A stretch of 36,358 bases of DNA, taken from IMG/VR virus record IMGVR_UViG_3300017770_000054, positions 1-36,358 of that record, one strand, 5' to 3'. How positions within the stretch are numbered: the stretch's first letter is position 1; each line of letters begins with the position of its first letter. This document shows positions 1 through 7,432 of this stretch, in pieces. The DNA comes from a virus. The translations under genes were made by a program, and so were the position numbers. Below the pieces are notes generated by a model. That model did not search any database, was not told the DNA's origin, and saw only the letters and a list, made by a program, of their open reading frames with translations.

Positions 1-29
1 ATAGTAAAAAAAATAAAAGCAAAAAATCT

Positions 30-36
30 GTGTAAT
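30..36 (+). promoter_or_regulatory. GTGTAAT motif before protease-scaffold gene
   Basis: GTGTAAT, with GTGTAA ending 8 bases before the ATG at 44. No Shine-Dalgarno sequence lies between them. The same spacing recurs at other virion genes here, so I infer a short-leader or leaderless promoter. It also favours ATG 44 over the ATG at 35, which lies inside the motif. Confidence 0.5.
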
Positions 37-43
37 GCTTTGT

Positions 44-1651
44 ATGAAAGCTCCTTTTAAATATAAAACAACTTTTTCGCAGAGCTCGCTAGCTTCGCTT
101 GAAATTGAGTCTGAAGAAGGTATCTCAACTGCTTCGCTAAAACCTCTTTTGCCCCTTATCCCTGAAAATGTAAATCTTGAAAGAAATCTAGATTTGCTGG
201 GTGTTGCTTTTAATGCTGCGGTTGCAAACAAATTTAATAACAATGGTGATGGAATTGAAACAGCGACAGCTGTAGCCATTAAAGATTATTTTATACATAA
301 ACCTGCGAATCTCGAACACAATAGAGAGAACATAGTAGGCCATATTGTAAATGCTGGATTATCTGAATACAATTCTCAATCTGGTAACTTGCTTGATGAG
401 AAGGAAGTCGCTGGAACAAACGAGGCATTTAATATAGCTTTAGCGGCAGTAGTTTATAAAATAGCTAATCCTTCATTCGCTCAGTTAGTAGAAGATAGCG
501 GAGACGAAGACTCCGATAACTATCAAGTAGTTTCTGCTAGTTGGGAACTTGGCTTCAATAAATATTACATTGCGTTAGGCAGTGATGACCTTAAGGAAGC
601 TGAACTTATTACGGATGAAAATCAAATTAAAGAATTTTCGCAATACTTAATTACTCAAGGAGGAGTAGGTAAAACTGAAGACGGAGTAAAAGTAAGTAGG
701 TTGGTAATCGGCGATGTTTACCCTTTAGGGATTGGTTTTACCGCCAAACCAGCCGCTGATGTCAAGGGCGTAATTCATTATAACGATGATGACGAAGGAG
801 ATCAAAATAGCTTGGCATCGTATCCAAAAACAGAAAAAATAGAAATTAATAAGACCTTTTTAAACCCTTTTTTACAAAAAGAATATAAAAAAATTTCCCA
901 GAATAATAAAAAAGGGGTAATCTTACAAGATAACACAAAATTTAACATTATGGAATCACAAGAATTAATTCAAGAATTCAAATCTGCATTAGCCGAACAT
1001 AAGTTCGATAAAGAAGCTGTCGCTTCTATGACAGAAACATTCACTCAAGCTATCAAGCAAAAAGATGAAGATTATTTGTCAAGCGTCGAAGCAGCAAAAA
1101 ATGCCGAGGCAGAATTATTGAAGCAGCAAGAAGAGCTCAAGGCTTCTGTAGAAAAACTTCAAACCGAGCTTAAAGAAGCTCAGTCTGCAGTTGAATCTTT
1201 AGAAGCTGAGAAGACTCAAGAGCTTACCAAAGCTACCTTCAATGAAAGAATGGGTGCCCTTGATTCTGAGTACAATCTAGAAGACGAAGACAAAAAGATT
1301 GTTGCTTCAGAGTTGAATGAACTTGACGTATCTGCTGAATCATTTGCTGATTATAAGGCTAAGTTCGAAAAAGTGTGGCAGCATAAAAATAAAGCTTTCA
1401 TTGAAGAGCAGGAAAAAGCTTTTCAAGAAAAACTAAACGAAGCTGTTGAAGCTAAATTAAAAGAAGTTCAAACCAGTGAAGCATCAGAAGTTCAATCAAC
1501 TGAAGAAGTAACACCTGAAGAAGTTCTTGATAACGCCGAAGCTTCTAATGTAGAAATTTCAAATTCAAGCGAAACATTGTCTGAAGAGCCAGAAACTCTT
1601 ACTGAGAGATTCCAAAAAGCTTTTAAAGACAATGTAGTCGTAAAATACTAA
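44..1651 (+). CDS. Prohead maturation protease fused to scaffold protein
   Basis: This 535-residue protein seems to join a capsid maturation protease to an internal scaffold. Residues about 1-245 look like the protease: LEHNREN (His about 92, counted from ATG 44), a second His in VGHI, VSASWEL (Ser about 164, candidate nucleophile) and PLGIGFTAKPAADVKGV. A low-complexity acidic and lysine linker follows. From about residue 303 to the end it is highly charged, Glu/Lys-rich and coiled-coil-like, as scaffolds are. It lies directly before the decoration and capsid genes, the usual order. I chose ATG 44 over ATG 35 because of the upstream GTGTAAT spacing. An internal ATG at 950 (MESQEL) begins the scaffold part and could allow a separate scaffold product, though I see no ribosome site for it. 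Function is from family pattern and context; the catalytic residues are inferred. Confidence 0.82.
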   Translation: MKAPFKYKTTFSQSSLASLEIESEEGISTASLKPLLPLIPENVNLERNLDLLGVAFNAAVANKFNNNGDGIETATAVAIKDYFIHKPANLEHNRENIVGHIVNAGLSEYNSQSGNLLDEKEVAGTNEAFNIALAAVVYKIANPSFAQLVEDSGDEDSDNYQVVSASWELGFNKYYIALGSDDLKEAELITDENQIKEFSQYLITQGGVGKTEDGVKVSRLVIGDVYPLGIGFTAKPAADVKGVIHYNDDDEGDQNSLASYPKTEKIEINKTFLNPFLQKEYKKISQNNKKGVILQDNTKFNIMESQELIQEFKSALAEHKFDKEAVASMTETFTQAIKQKDEDYLSSVEAAKNAEAELLKQQEELKASVEKLQTELKEAQSAVESLEAEKTQELTKATFNERMGALDSEYNLEDEDKKIVASELNELDVSAESFADYKAKFEKVWQHKNKAFIEEQEKAFQEKLNEAVEAKLKEVQTSEASEVQSTEEVTPEEVLDNAEASNVEISNSSETLSEEPETLTERFQKAFKDNVVVKY

Positions 1652-1671
1652 TTTAATAAAGGAAATCAAAA

Positions 1672-2298
1672 ATGGGACTAAGAATATTACCATTCAGACA
1701 GTACGACGAAAATGATGTTGTTAATCTTTTTGCTGCTAAAAGCGGCCAGGAGGTTGATAAACTCGATGATGCCCTTAGCACTGCAAAAGTGCATGGCGGA
1801 GTTTTCGTTCAAGTTGAAGTCGGAGACCTAAATAACGATCCAATTGAATATGGAACTGATTCCTACTTGGGCAAAACAAATTATCCCCATATAGGAGCCA
1901 ATCAATATCCAACTGTTCCGCATAAGGTCAAACTCGCAGATGGATCCTCTAAAGCATTAGGGATCACTCTTAACCAAGTAGCTAAAGCTGACGAGAATGG
2001 AGAGAAGCTTCTCTATTATCCTCAAAAAGCTTTGGAAAATCACGCAGTACTTCCTGGTCAAGCAGTACCTGTAGCTCGTAAGGGTATTTTTACTCTTCAC
2101 GAATCTGCATTTGATGTTGCTGATTGGGCCACAGATGCCGCTATCGGAAATACGCTTCTCGTTGCTAGCAACGGACAAGTTTCTGGGCAGGCTGCAGCAG
2201 ACTTAGATGGCGTAGGCACTGTTCTCGCTACTGGATCTCGCACAGAATCTGTTGGTTCCCTTAACGGAAATTACGCAATTTGTGCAATTGAGTGCTAA
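1672..2298 (+). CDS. Probable capsid decoration or head-stabilising protein
   Basis: This 208-residue protein sits between the protease-scaffold gene and the capsid gene, a common place for decoration proteins that bind the shell and stabilise it. The sequence is mostly short beta-strand and turn segments. The second half (GQAVPVARKGIFTL, then VGTVLATGSRTES) resembles small SH3-like barrel decoration proteins. There is no signal peptide or membrane segment. A clear ribosome site, AAAGGA at 1658-1663, lies 8 bases before the ATG, unlike the motif-driven tail genes. Cysteines occur only near the C-terminus. Codon use is richer in C-ending codons than in the fibre genes, which fits high expression. 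The role is inferred from position and general fold; a head-fibre protein is possible. Confidence 0.6.
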   Translation: MGLRILPFRQYDENDVVNLFAAKSGQEVDKLDDALSTAKVHGGVFVQVEVGDLNNDPIEYGTDSYLGKTNYPHIGANQYPTVPHKVKLADGSSKALGITLNQVAKADENGEKLLYYPQKALENHAVLPGQAVPVARKGIFTLHESAFDVADWATDAAIGNTLLVASNGQVSGQAAADLDGVGTVLATGSRTESVGSLNGNYAICAIEC

Positions 2299-2319
2299 AC
2301 TAAAGGAGAAATTACGAAA

Positions 2320-3432
2320 ATGAATATTACATTAAAAAGAACAGAAGAGCAAGTTGAACTCGTAAAAGCAATGGCTTCGAAAAATCGCGAAACCGCATAT
2401 GAGGCTCAAGCAGCTCTAGCAGCTTTCTTGGCTCCAGTGTTGGCAGAAGTGATTAACAATGCTCCTACTTTGAGCAACTTGTTTCAAACTTTATCTTTCG
2501 ATGCAGATGATAATCCAAGTATTCCATTGGATCTTTACTATGACGTAGAGGATGAAGATTACATCCAGGTTTACAGCCAGTCTGTACCAGGTGGTCTTCC
2601 AACTAGTCAAGTACAACCTAGCTTCAGCGAAATGAAGGTAACTACTTACAGTCTTGATAGCGCAGTATCTTTCGATAAGAAATATGCAGCAAAATCTCGT
2701 CTTGATGTAGTTGGTAAAACCTTTACTCGTGTTGCTCAAGAGCTTTTGCTCAAGCAAGAGCGTACTTCGGCTAACTTGATCATGGGAGCTTTGAAAAAAG
2801 CTACCACCAATACTCAATCTCACGTTATTGATTGTTCTGTAACCAGCAGAGTTATGCTTGACGATTTTAATCGCCTTATGACTCTCGCTAAAAGAATCAA
2901 CACTTCTTACAGTGGCGGAACTCCAACTGATCGCAGAAGTGGAGTCACAGATCTTATTTGTTCACCAGAAGTAGTACAAGAGCTTCGCTCCTTGGCCTAC
3001 AATCCAGTGAATACAAGAAGTGCTTCTGGAGCTGCTGCGCAAGCAGGTAATCCTCCGATTGCTGCTACTGACAACATGCGTGAAAGCATTTATAACAATG
3101 CTGGAATTCCTGAGTTCTACGGTGTTTCCATTATGGAAATCAATGAGCTTGGTGTTGGTCAAAAATACAACAAGATTTATAGCACAATTTCTGGTTCTGC
3201 CTTGAGTGGCACAGAAGAAATTATTCTTGGTCTTGACCGTAGCCGTGACTCTCTCATGAGAGTTCTTTCTCGCGATTCCGAGAGTGGCGCTGAAATGAGT
3301 CTTGTTGCAGACGATCAGTACAGTGTTCGTCAGCAAAAAATCGGATACTATGGATCCCTTGAAGAAGGACGCGTCATCCTTGATGATCGCGCTCTTTACG
3401 GATTAGTAGCTGATAACCTCAGCGGAATTTAA
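2320..3432 (+). CDS. Major capsid protein (HK97 fold)
   Basis: This 370-residue protein builds the icosahedral shell. The N-terminus is helical and charged (about 1-40, with a run of alanines near 30). Then come a region rich in beta strands (SIPLDLYYDVEDEDYIQVYS), a long helix with KQERTSANLIMGALKKA, and a domain (DLICSPEVVQELR, then EFYGVSIMEINELG) typical of the HK97 A-domain and spine. The C-terminal part (GLDRSRDSLMRVL, then QQKIGYYGSLEEGRVILDDRALYGLV) is characteristic of HK97-like capsid proteins. It follows the protease-scaffold and decoration genes and is closed by a strong terminator, as expected for the most abundant virion protein. The ribosome site AAAGGAG is at 2302-2308. Whether the N-terminus is cut by the upstream protease cannot be told from the sequence. 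Confidence 0.88.
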   Translation: MNITLKRTEEQVELVKAMASKNRETAYEAQAALAAFLAPVLAEVINNAPTLSNLFQTLSFDADDNPSIPLDLYYDVEDEDYIQVYSQSVPGGLPTSQVQPSFSEMKVTTYSLDSAVSFDKKYAAKSRLDVVGKTFTRVAQELLLKQERTSANLIMGALKKATTNTQSHVIDCSVTSRVMLDDFNRLMTLAKRINTSYSGGTPTDRRSGVTDLICSPEVVQELRSLAYNPVNTRSASGAAAQAGNPPIAATDNMRESIYNNAGIPEFYGVSIMEINELGVGQKYNKIYSTISGSALSGTEEIILGLDRSRDSLMRVLSRDSESGAEMSLVADDQYSVRQQKIGYYGSLEEGRVILDDRALYGLVADNLSGI

Positions 3433-3460
3433 TTCCCCAAAACTTAACCCCCAACCAAAG

Positions 3461-3490
3461 AAGCTCGCTACGGCGAGCTTTTTTGTTTTC
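3461..3490 (+). terminator. Intrinsic terminator after capsid gene
   Basis: Perfect 8-base-pair stem AAGCTCGC / GCGAGCTT with a TACG loop closed by C-G (a UNCG tetraloop), followed by TTTTGTTTTC. It starts 28 bases after the capsid stop codon. Confidence 0.92.
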
Positions 3491-3498
3491 TATTAAGC

Positions 3499-3527
3499 TT
3501 GAAAAAAGTGTATATTCCTATTATAAT
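3499..3527 (+). promoter_or_regulatory. Sigma70-like promoter
   Basis: TTGAAA at 3499-3504 and a perfect TATAAT at 3522-3527 with a 17-base spacer, placed directly after the capsid terminator and 20 bases before the ATG at 3548. The downstream gene has a normal leader with AAGGAAAGG. This is the only classical -35/-10 pair I noticed, and it contrasts with the GTGTAAT motif used elsewhere. Confidence 0.7.
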
Positions 3528-3547
3528 ACAAAGGAAAGGTAAAAGGT

Positions 3548-3979
3548 ATGAAAAAAACAAACACAAAGAAGAGTTCCCCAAAAACTCAATCGAAAGCTTC
3601 TAAAAAGCCAAAGAAAAATTTAATTCAAGAATTAGAATCAATGGAGCAAACTACAGGTAAAGAATATATTCAAAAGACAAAAGAACTAGAAGATATTCTT
3701 GGAGTAAAAGAAGTTAATCCATTTAAAACGGCAAACGCAAGTGTATTTCAAGAAAACTTATCAGAAATGACTCTTGTAGACATGCAATCATTAGCCGTAA
3801 GGGTTGGTGTTATGCCTTCTTCTAATCGCACAAATTTAAAAAAAAGATTAATGAAAGAATTTGAGCACAGAAATAAATCTAGAACAATTATCGGGGCAGC
3901 TGATTCTAGGCAGGTTGGACTAAATACAGATAGTCCTGACTTTCAAGAGGTGTCTAAAATTTTAAGAGAGGGAATGTAA
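3548..3979 (+). CDS. Small basic protein with SAP-like helix-turn-helix segment
   Basis: This 143-residue protein is not assigned to a known family. Residues 1-24 are very rich in lysine, threonine and serine and are probably disordered and nucleic-acid binding. Residues about 71-107 (LSEMTLVDMQSLAVRVGV, then NLKKRLMKEF) follow the pattern of SAP or Rho-N-like helix-extended-loop-helix modules, which often bind DNA. It comes after the capsid terminator, behind a sigma70-like promoter, with strong ribosome sites AAGGAAAGG (3531-3539) and AAAGG just before the ATG. Only one base separates it from the next gene. I infer a minor head or packaging-vertex protein that touches DNA; a non-virion regulatory role is also possible. 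Confidence 0.55.
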   Translation: MKKTNTKKSSPKTQSKASKKPKKNLIQELESMEQTTGKEYIQKTKELEDILGVKEVNPFKTANASVFQENLSEMTLVDMQSLAVRVGVMPSSNRTNLKKRLMKEFEHRNKSRTIIGAADSRQVGLNTDSPDFQEVSKILREGM

Positions 3980-3980
3980 G

Positions 3981-4445
3981 TTGAGCAATATAAGTGATTT
4001 AGCCCAAGAAATATTTGATCATGAATTTGATTCAGATGCAGATGTAGTAGCTCTTTCTTCTATATCTGGATGGCTAGATTCACACATAGGCAATTTAAAT
4101 ACAATGATACACACGTCGTTTGATGTCGTGGGTGGGGAGATCGAGCCTCAAGCGGATTTTAAAAATGAAGAGCAGGCTATATATCGAGCGATGTACCTTA
4201 AAGGCTTTTATTCTTCTATGTCAAGAAAGACTTTACAGGGAGCCGTCAAATCAAGTGATTTCATACAAATAAGAGATTCTGACGGGTCGATGATCGTAAG
4301 GCCTAATAAGAATACTGCAGCAGGCGCTTATAGGGCTTTGGGTAGCGGGTACGATCAAGAGCTCAAAGAGCTCGTAAACGCTTATTTATCTTTCGAGAGC
4401 AAGCCTATTCAAGTCGCAGGTAATGATGCTCCTTCTAGTCAATAA
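3981..4445 (+). CDS. Head-tail adaptor candidate, TTG start
   Basis: This 154-residue, mainly helical, acidic protein is not firmly recognised. The start is TTG at 3981, with GAGAGGGA at 3966-3973, seven bases upstream. The next in-frame ATG is about 40 residues in and would remove a conserved-looking helix (DVVALSSISGWLDSHIGNLN). The middle (NEEQAIYRAMYLKGFYSSMSRK) and the segment FIQIRDSDGSMIV are reminiscent of small helical connector or adaptor proteins that sit under the portal, but I see no diagnostic motif. It follows the SAP-like gene with one intervening base, so they are probably co-transcribed. The other neck genes are far away at 28.7-31.0 kb, which weakens the adaptor idea. Confidence 0.5.
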   Translation: MSNISDLAQEIFDHEFDSDADVVALSSISGWLDSHIGNLNTMIHTSFDVVGGEIEPQADFKNEEQAIYRAMYLKGFYSSMSRKTLQGAVKSSDFIQIRDSDGSMIVRPNKNTAAGAYRALGSGYDQELKELVNAYLSFESKPIQVAGNDAPSSQ

Positions 4446-4451
4446 GTGTAA
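4446..4451 (+). promoter_or_regulatory. GTGTAA motif before gpM-like gene
   Basis: GTGTAA right after the previous stop codon and 8 bases before the GTG start at 4460. No Shine-Dalgarno sequence lies between. The spacing matches the other sites. Confidence 0.5.
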
Positions 4452-4459
4452 CTTAGAAT

Positions 4460-5926
4460 GTGGATAGAACATACAACACCAGCCTGCAAGGCCTTACAAG
4501 TATTTGGCCAAAAAGAAACGGTCAGTACCTAGCTCCTGATTACGGTTATTCAGCTTCATATGAAGGCGCTATCCGCATGTTTAGTTACGGGGATGGTTTT
4601 TATGCTATTTCGCCTAAAGGCATAAACAATGTAACATTTTCTTTATCTTTAAATTATAGCAATTTACACGATACAGAAGCTAGGCAAATTATAGATTTTT
4701 TAGAGACTTCTAAAGGGATTGACTTTCCCTTTGTACCTCCAGACCCATTTTGCAAGAGAAATATATTTAGATGCGCAGGATTCTCTCATACTTTTAATAA
4801 AGAGAATTTAAATAATATATCTATTAATTTAAAAACAAACAAGCAGAGTTCTTTAAATATAGAGTCTGCCATTCCTGGATCTTCAGAAACGTTATTGAAT
4901 GCACCTCGAGCTACAGAATCGCATACCATGTATTTATCAATTAATTCTGACGACGAGTCCAACTTTTTACCATCAGCTGGCGCAGAACATTATAAAAATT
5001 ATGCTGATTACTGTAAAATAGGCTATAAAGAATACTTAAGAAGTATATTCACTTTTGAAGAAATGCAGAAGGTTTCAAATTATGATTTTAGTGATGGTGC
5101 GCTTAGTGTTCCCTGGCATAAAATGGGGCTCATAGAGCGAACCGTTATAGATAGTTATGGAATGCCTGATAGCACTCATGATGTTAGATCAATACATTCT
5201 GGTTATTATGATCCTCCTAGTTCGACTGATAATAACTCTAAACCTTTTGAAATAAGAGTTGTTCCTTGGACACAACCTTTTGGGTATAATACGGCTGATG
5301 ACACTCTTTATGCCGCCACAACAAGCACAGTCAATGGGCTAAAGTATCTTTCGCAGTGGGCCTACCCTAAAGATATAGTGGTATTTAAGCCTGATTATAG
5401 CGAACAGACTTTTGATAAATATTATTATTGCAAGAAAAGCCATTTCGCAAGACCAACAACCAGCGCTTTTACTTCTTGGTTAGAAGGAGGAAATTTAGAT
5501 ACTGGCAGTGGTGCATGGGTGGATAACCACAGAATTCCAGGTAGTACCGATGAAAGGCATTGGACTAAAAACTTTTTTTGGGAACCTAGTTACGCCTCTA
5601 CAATTTCTCAACAATCAAGAATACTAAGCAAGATTTACGATGGGGAAAAAGTCGAAGTTATGTCTGATGGAAAAAATGCCAATCCTTTAGTATTTGATGT
5701 TCAATTTAACAATCGTGATGACAGAGAAGCTTATGCAATTTTACATTTTCTTGAAAATCGGAAAGGCTATGTTCGTTTTAAATGGGACTCTGTTCCAGAA
5801 ATGTATAATACAACAGATAGATATTTTTTATGTAATAGCTGGGCTTTTTCTAAGAGATATATAGACAATAATTCGATCAAGGCTACATTTGTAGAAGATT
5901 CTCTCGGAGCTAACCTAGGCTACTAA
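4460..5926 (+). CDS. Tail protein with two lambda gpM-like minor-tail domains
   Basis: This 488-residue protein probably belongs to the tail tip. Two segments share the lambda gpM / Phage_min_tail pattern. The first, about residues 25-135, has YGDGFYAISPKGIN, then NVTFSLSLNYSN, EARQIIDFLETSKG, FPFVPPDP and a cysteine before the last strands. The second, about 385-485, has NPLVFDVQFNNRDDREAY, ILHFLENRKG, VRFKW, FLCNSW and KATFVED. A 250-residue region rich in Tyr, Trp and Asp lies between them. The start must be GTG at 4460, because an in-frame TAG lies six bases upstream and the overlapping ATG at 4458 is in another frame. The gene converges with the - strand gene on its right and their stop codons overlap by 4 bases, with no terminator between. 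Duplication of the domain in one chain is unusual. Confidence 0.68.
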   Translation: MDRTYNTSLQGLTSIWPKRNGQYLAPDYGYSASYEGAIRMFSYGDGFYAISPKGINNVTFSLSLNYSNLHDTEARQIIDFLETSKGIDFPFVPPDPFCKRNIFRCAGFSHTFNKENLNNISINLKTNKQSSLNIESAIPGSSETLLNAPRATESHTMYLSINSDDESNFLPSAGAEHYKNYADYCKIGYKEYLRSIFTFEEMQKVSNYDFSDGALSVPWHKMGLIERTVIDSYGMPDSTHDVRSIHSGYYDPPSSTDNNSKPFEIRVVPWTQPFGYNTADDTLYAATTSTVNGLKYLSQWAYPKDIVVFKPDYSEQTFDKYYYCKKSHFARPTTSAFTSWLEGGNLDTGSGAWVDNHRIPGSTDERHWTKNFFWEPSYASTISQQSRILSKIYDGEKVEVMSDGKNANPLVFDVQFNNRDDREAYAILHFLENRKGYVRFKWDSVPEMYNTTDRYFLCNSWAFSKRYIDNNSIKATFVEDSLGANLGY

Positions 5927-6894
5927 CGGACAGACTCTTTAATAGTTACTGAGCCTTCCATAAATCCATTTTGACTAATAGATACTTCTTGAGTGTCTAT
6001 TTGACCAGCAATTGAAAGGACTCTAGATATTTGTTCTCCAGGCTGATTTTCTGAACCAATGGCTCTAAGCAAAATAGTTATAGTCGCACTTCTTTTATCG
6101 TGACCTTTAAAGTCAATTACTTTGCCAATATCTTCTCCTTGGACAGTAACTTCTCGATTAATATTTCCAAGATTAACTTCAACAGGATGTTTTTTACCCA
6201 CAACATAAATTGGCAGCCTTTCATAGGACTCGCTCCAGCTAATAGATATTGGATGCTCTACTCCAATTGTATTTCTGTTATAACCTACAAGTTCGGTTGT
6301 TACATGATTTTGAGTATTTAGTGGAGTGATTGTGATATTTGGTTCAGGTGGAGGTATATTTGGAGTAAAAGTTCCCCCTTCTAATTCATCAGGATTAGTG
6401 GTAGATATACTCCTGTAATCATCATTTACACTGGCTGTAGAACTTCCGTCTCTATCTGATGTCATTTTATAAATTGAAAAATCAGCAGATATGCTAGCGG
6501 GCCTATAAGGTTCTAATGTCAAATTGAATGAATTGAGATATGTTTGTCCAAAATTGAATCCCGCCAACCTTCCATATAACTCATCTGCTTCCCCAGTTTT
6601 GCTGATAATTTGATTGCTATTGCCATTAAGATAAAAATCGGTATTTAAACTAGCTGTTAATGGAGCGTCAGGAAAATATCTGTGCAGTTGAGATTGCCCT
6701 AAAGTTCTCATTGGTGGAACTGAAGCTGATACTTGCAGACCCGCACTTGTTGAATAAATATAATCACTTGCATTTGCGTTAACTGGATAATCTGGATAGT
6801 CTGCAGCGTTAGCTCTAGAGTGATAGCTCGTGCCAACCGCTCCTATATAAAGCGGTGTTTCTGTATATCTGTAGAAACTTCTTTGGTTGCTCAT
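5923..6894 (-). CDS. Tail-tube-like protein (paralogue family member)
   Basis: This 323-residue protein is the last gene of the leftward tail operon. Its C-terminal half carries the signature shared with other tube-like proteins here: PISISWSESYERLPIYVVG with HPVEV (about residues 215-240), then alternating strands ending in SISQNGFMEGSVTIKES. The first half (SLNTDFYLN, then NSFNLTLEPYRPASISADFSIY) resembles the first tube domain of the FnIII protein. A proline-rich linker (about 178-190) joins the halves. I infer a minor tube, distal tail or tail-tip ring subunit, not the main tube, which is at 31161. It has its own GTGTAAT motif. The stop overlaps the stop of the convergent + strand gene. 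Confidence 0.55.
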   Translation of the reverse strand: MSNQRSFYRYTETPLYIGAVGTSYHSRANAADYPDYPVNANASDYIYSTSAGLQVSASVPPMRTLGQSQLHRYFPDAPLTASLNTDFYLNGNSNQIISKTGEADELYGRLAGFNFGQTYLNSFNLTLEPYRPASISADFSIYKMTSDRDGSSTASVNDDYRSISTTNPDELEGGTFTPNIPPPEPNITITPLNTQNHVTTELVGYNRNTIGVEHPISISWSESYERLPIYVVGKKHPVEVNLGNINREVTVQGEDIGKVIDFKGHDKRSATITILLRAIGSENQPGEQISRVLSIAGQIDTQEVSISQNGFMEGSVTIKESVR

Positions 6895-6901
6895 ATTCTA
6901 T

Positions 6902-6908
6902 ATTACAC
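6902..6908 (-). promoter_or_regulatory. GTGTAAT motif before tube-like gene
   Basis: Reads GTGTAATATA on the - strand; GTGTAA ends 8 bases before the ATG at 6894. It fills most of the 25-base gap between genes. No Shine-Dalgarno sequence. Confidence 0.55.
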
Positions 6909-6919
6909 TAAATTAAAAG

Positions 6920-7432
6920 TTAAATTCCAATAAAGGAAAAATTAAACGTGTAGTTGTTGGATCCAGCGAGATTATCGTTAATATATAAATTACTACCATT
7001 GATGAAAGCGAATGCTTCATAAGTGCCAGCCGCTGGGGCGTCACGAACGAGCCTGACGGCGTCAGCTAAAGATGCTGATCCAGCAAGTACTGGAATTTCT
7101 GCCCCGCTATATTGAAAATATCCACCAGTGTATAAGCCAGAACTCTTATGCATGCCGAAAAAGTGATAAGTTTTTGTTGAGTCAATAGAAATGCCTGAAA
7201 TACCAGGCGTATTCAAATAAGTTGATATAAGCGTTCCTGAGCTTTCGTGTGTAATTGTTTTTTCCCACTTTACGACAGTAATAGCGCCTGAATTTGATGA
7301 TACATACAAAAGTAAGTCTGAAGCTTTAATATTTTGCGTAGTGCCAGTATTTCTAGCTACAAGCAATAAATCATCATCATGCAATGTAGATACTGTATTT
7401 AAGTCTCTTACTTTTATACTTTCGATTGACAT
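6920..7432 (-). CDS. Short tail fibre or tip protein with KI-L adaptor N-terminus
   Basis: This 170-residue protein has an N-terminus (ESIKVRDLNTVS, then DDDLLLVARNTGTTQNIKASDLL) that matches the N-termini of the two S74 fibres and of the fibre at 34916: KI, L, D-L-hydrophobic run, T/Q, I, L. I infer a common tail-attachment module. The rest is beta-rich (about residues 50-170), ending in LYINDNLAGSNNYTFNFSFIGI, and could be a small receptor-binding or baseplate head. Its start overlaps the end of the upstream S74 fibre gene by 19 bases, so translation is probably coupled and no GTGTAAT motif is present. A GC-rich patch near 7021-7090 encodes AVRLVRDAPAAGTYEAF and looks unlike its surroundings. 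Confidence 0.6.
   Translation of the reverse strand: MSIESIKVRDLNTVSTLHDDDLLLVARNTGTTQNIKASDLLLYVSSNSGAITVVKWEKTITHESSGTLISTYLNTPGISGISIDSTKTYHFFGMHKSSGLYTGGYFQYSGAEIPVLAGSASLADAVRLVRDAPAAGTYEAFAFINGSNLYINDNLAGSNNYTFNFSFIGI

Noticed and set aside
5923-5926. Bidirectional terminator between the convergent genes
   Set aside because: The stop codons overlap and I see no stem with a T-run on either side. Read-through antisense RNA is possible but not shown.
7249-7255. GTGTAAT on the + strand inside the 170-residue - strand gene
   Set aside because: It lies within coding sequence with no gene starting downstream. Likewise TTACAC at 4664-4669. I treat these as chance copies; I did not count all such copies.
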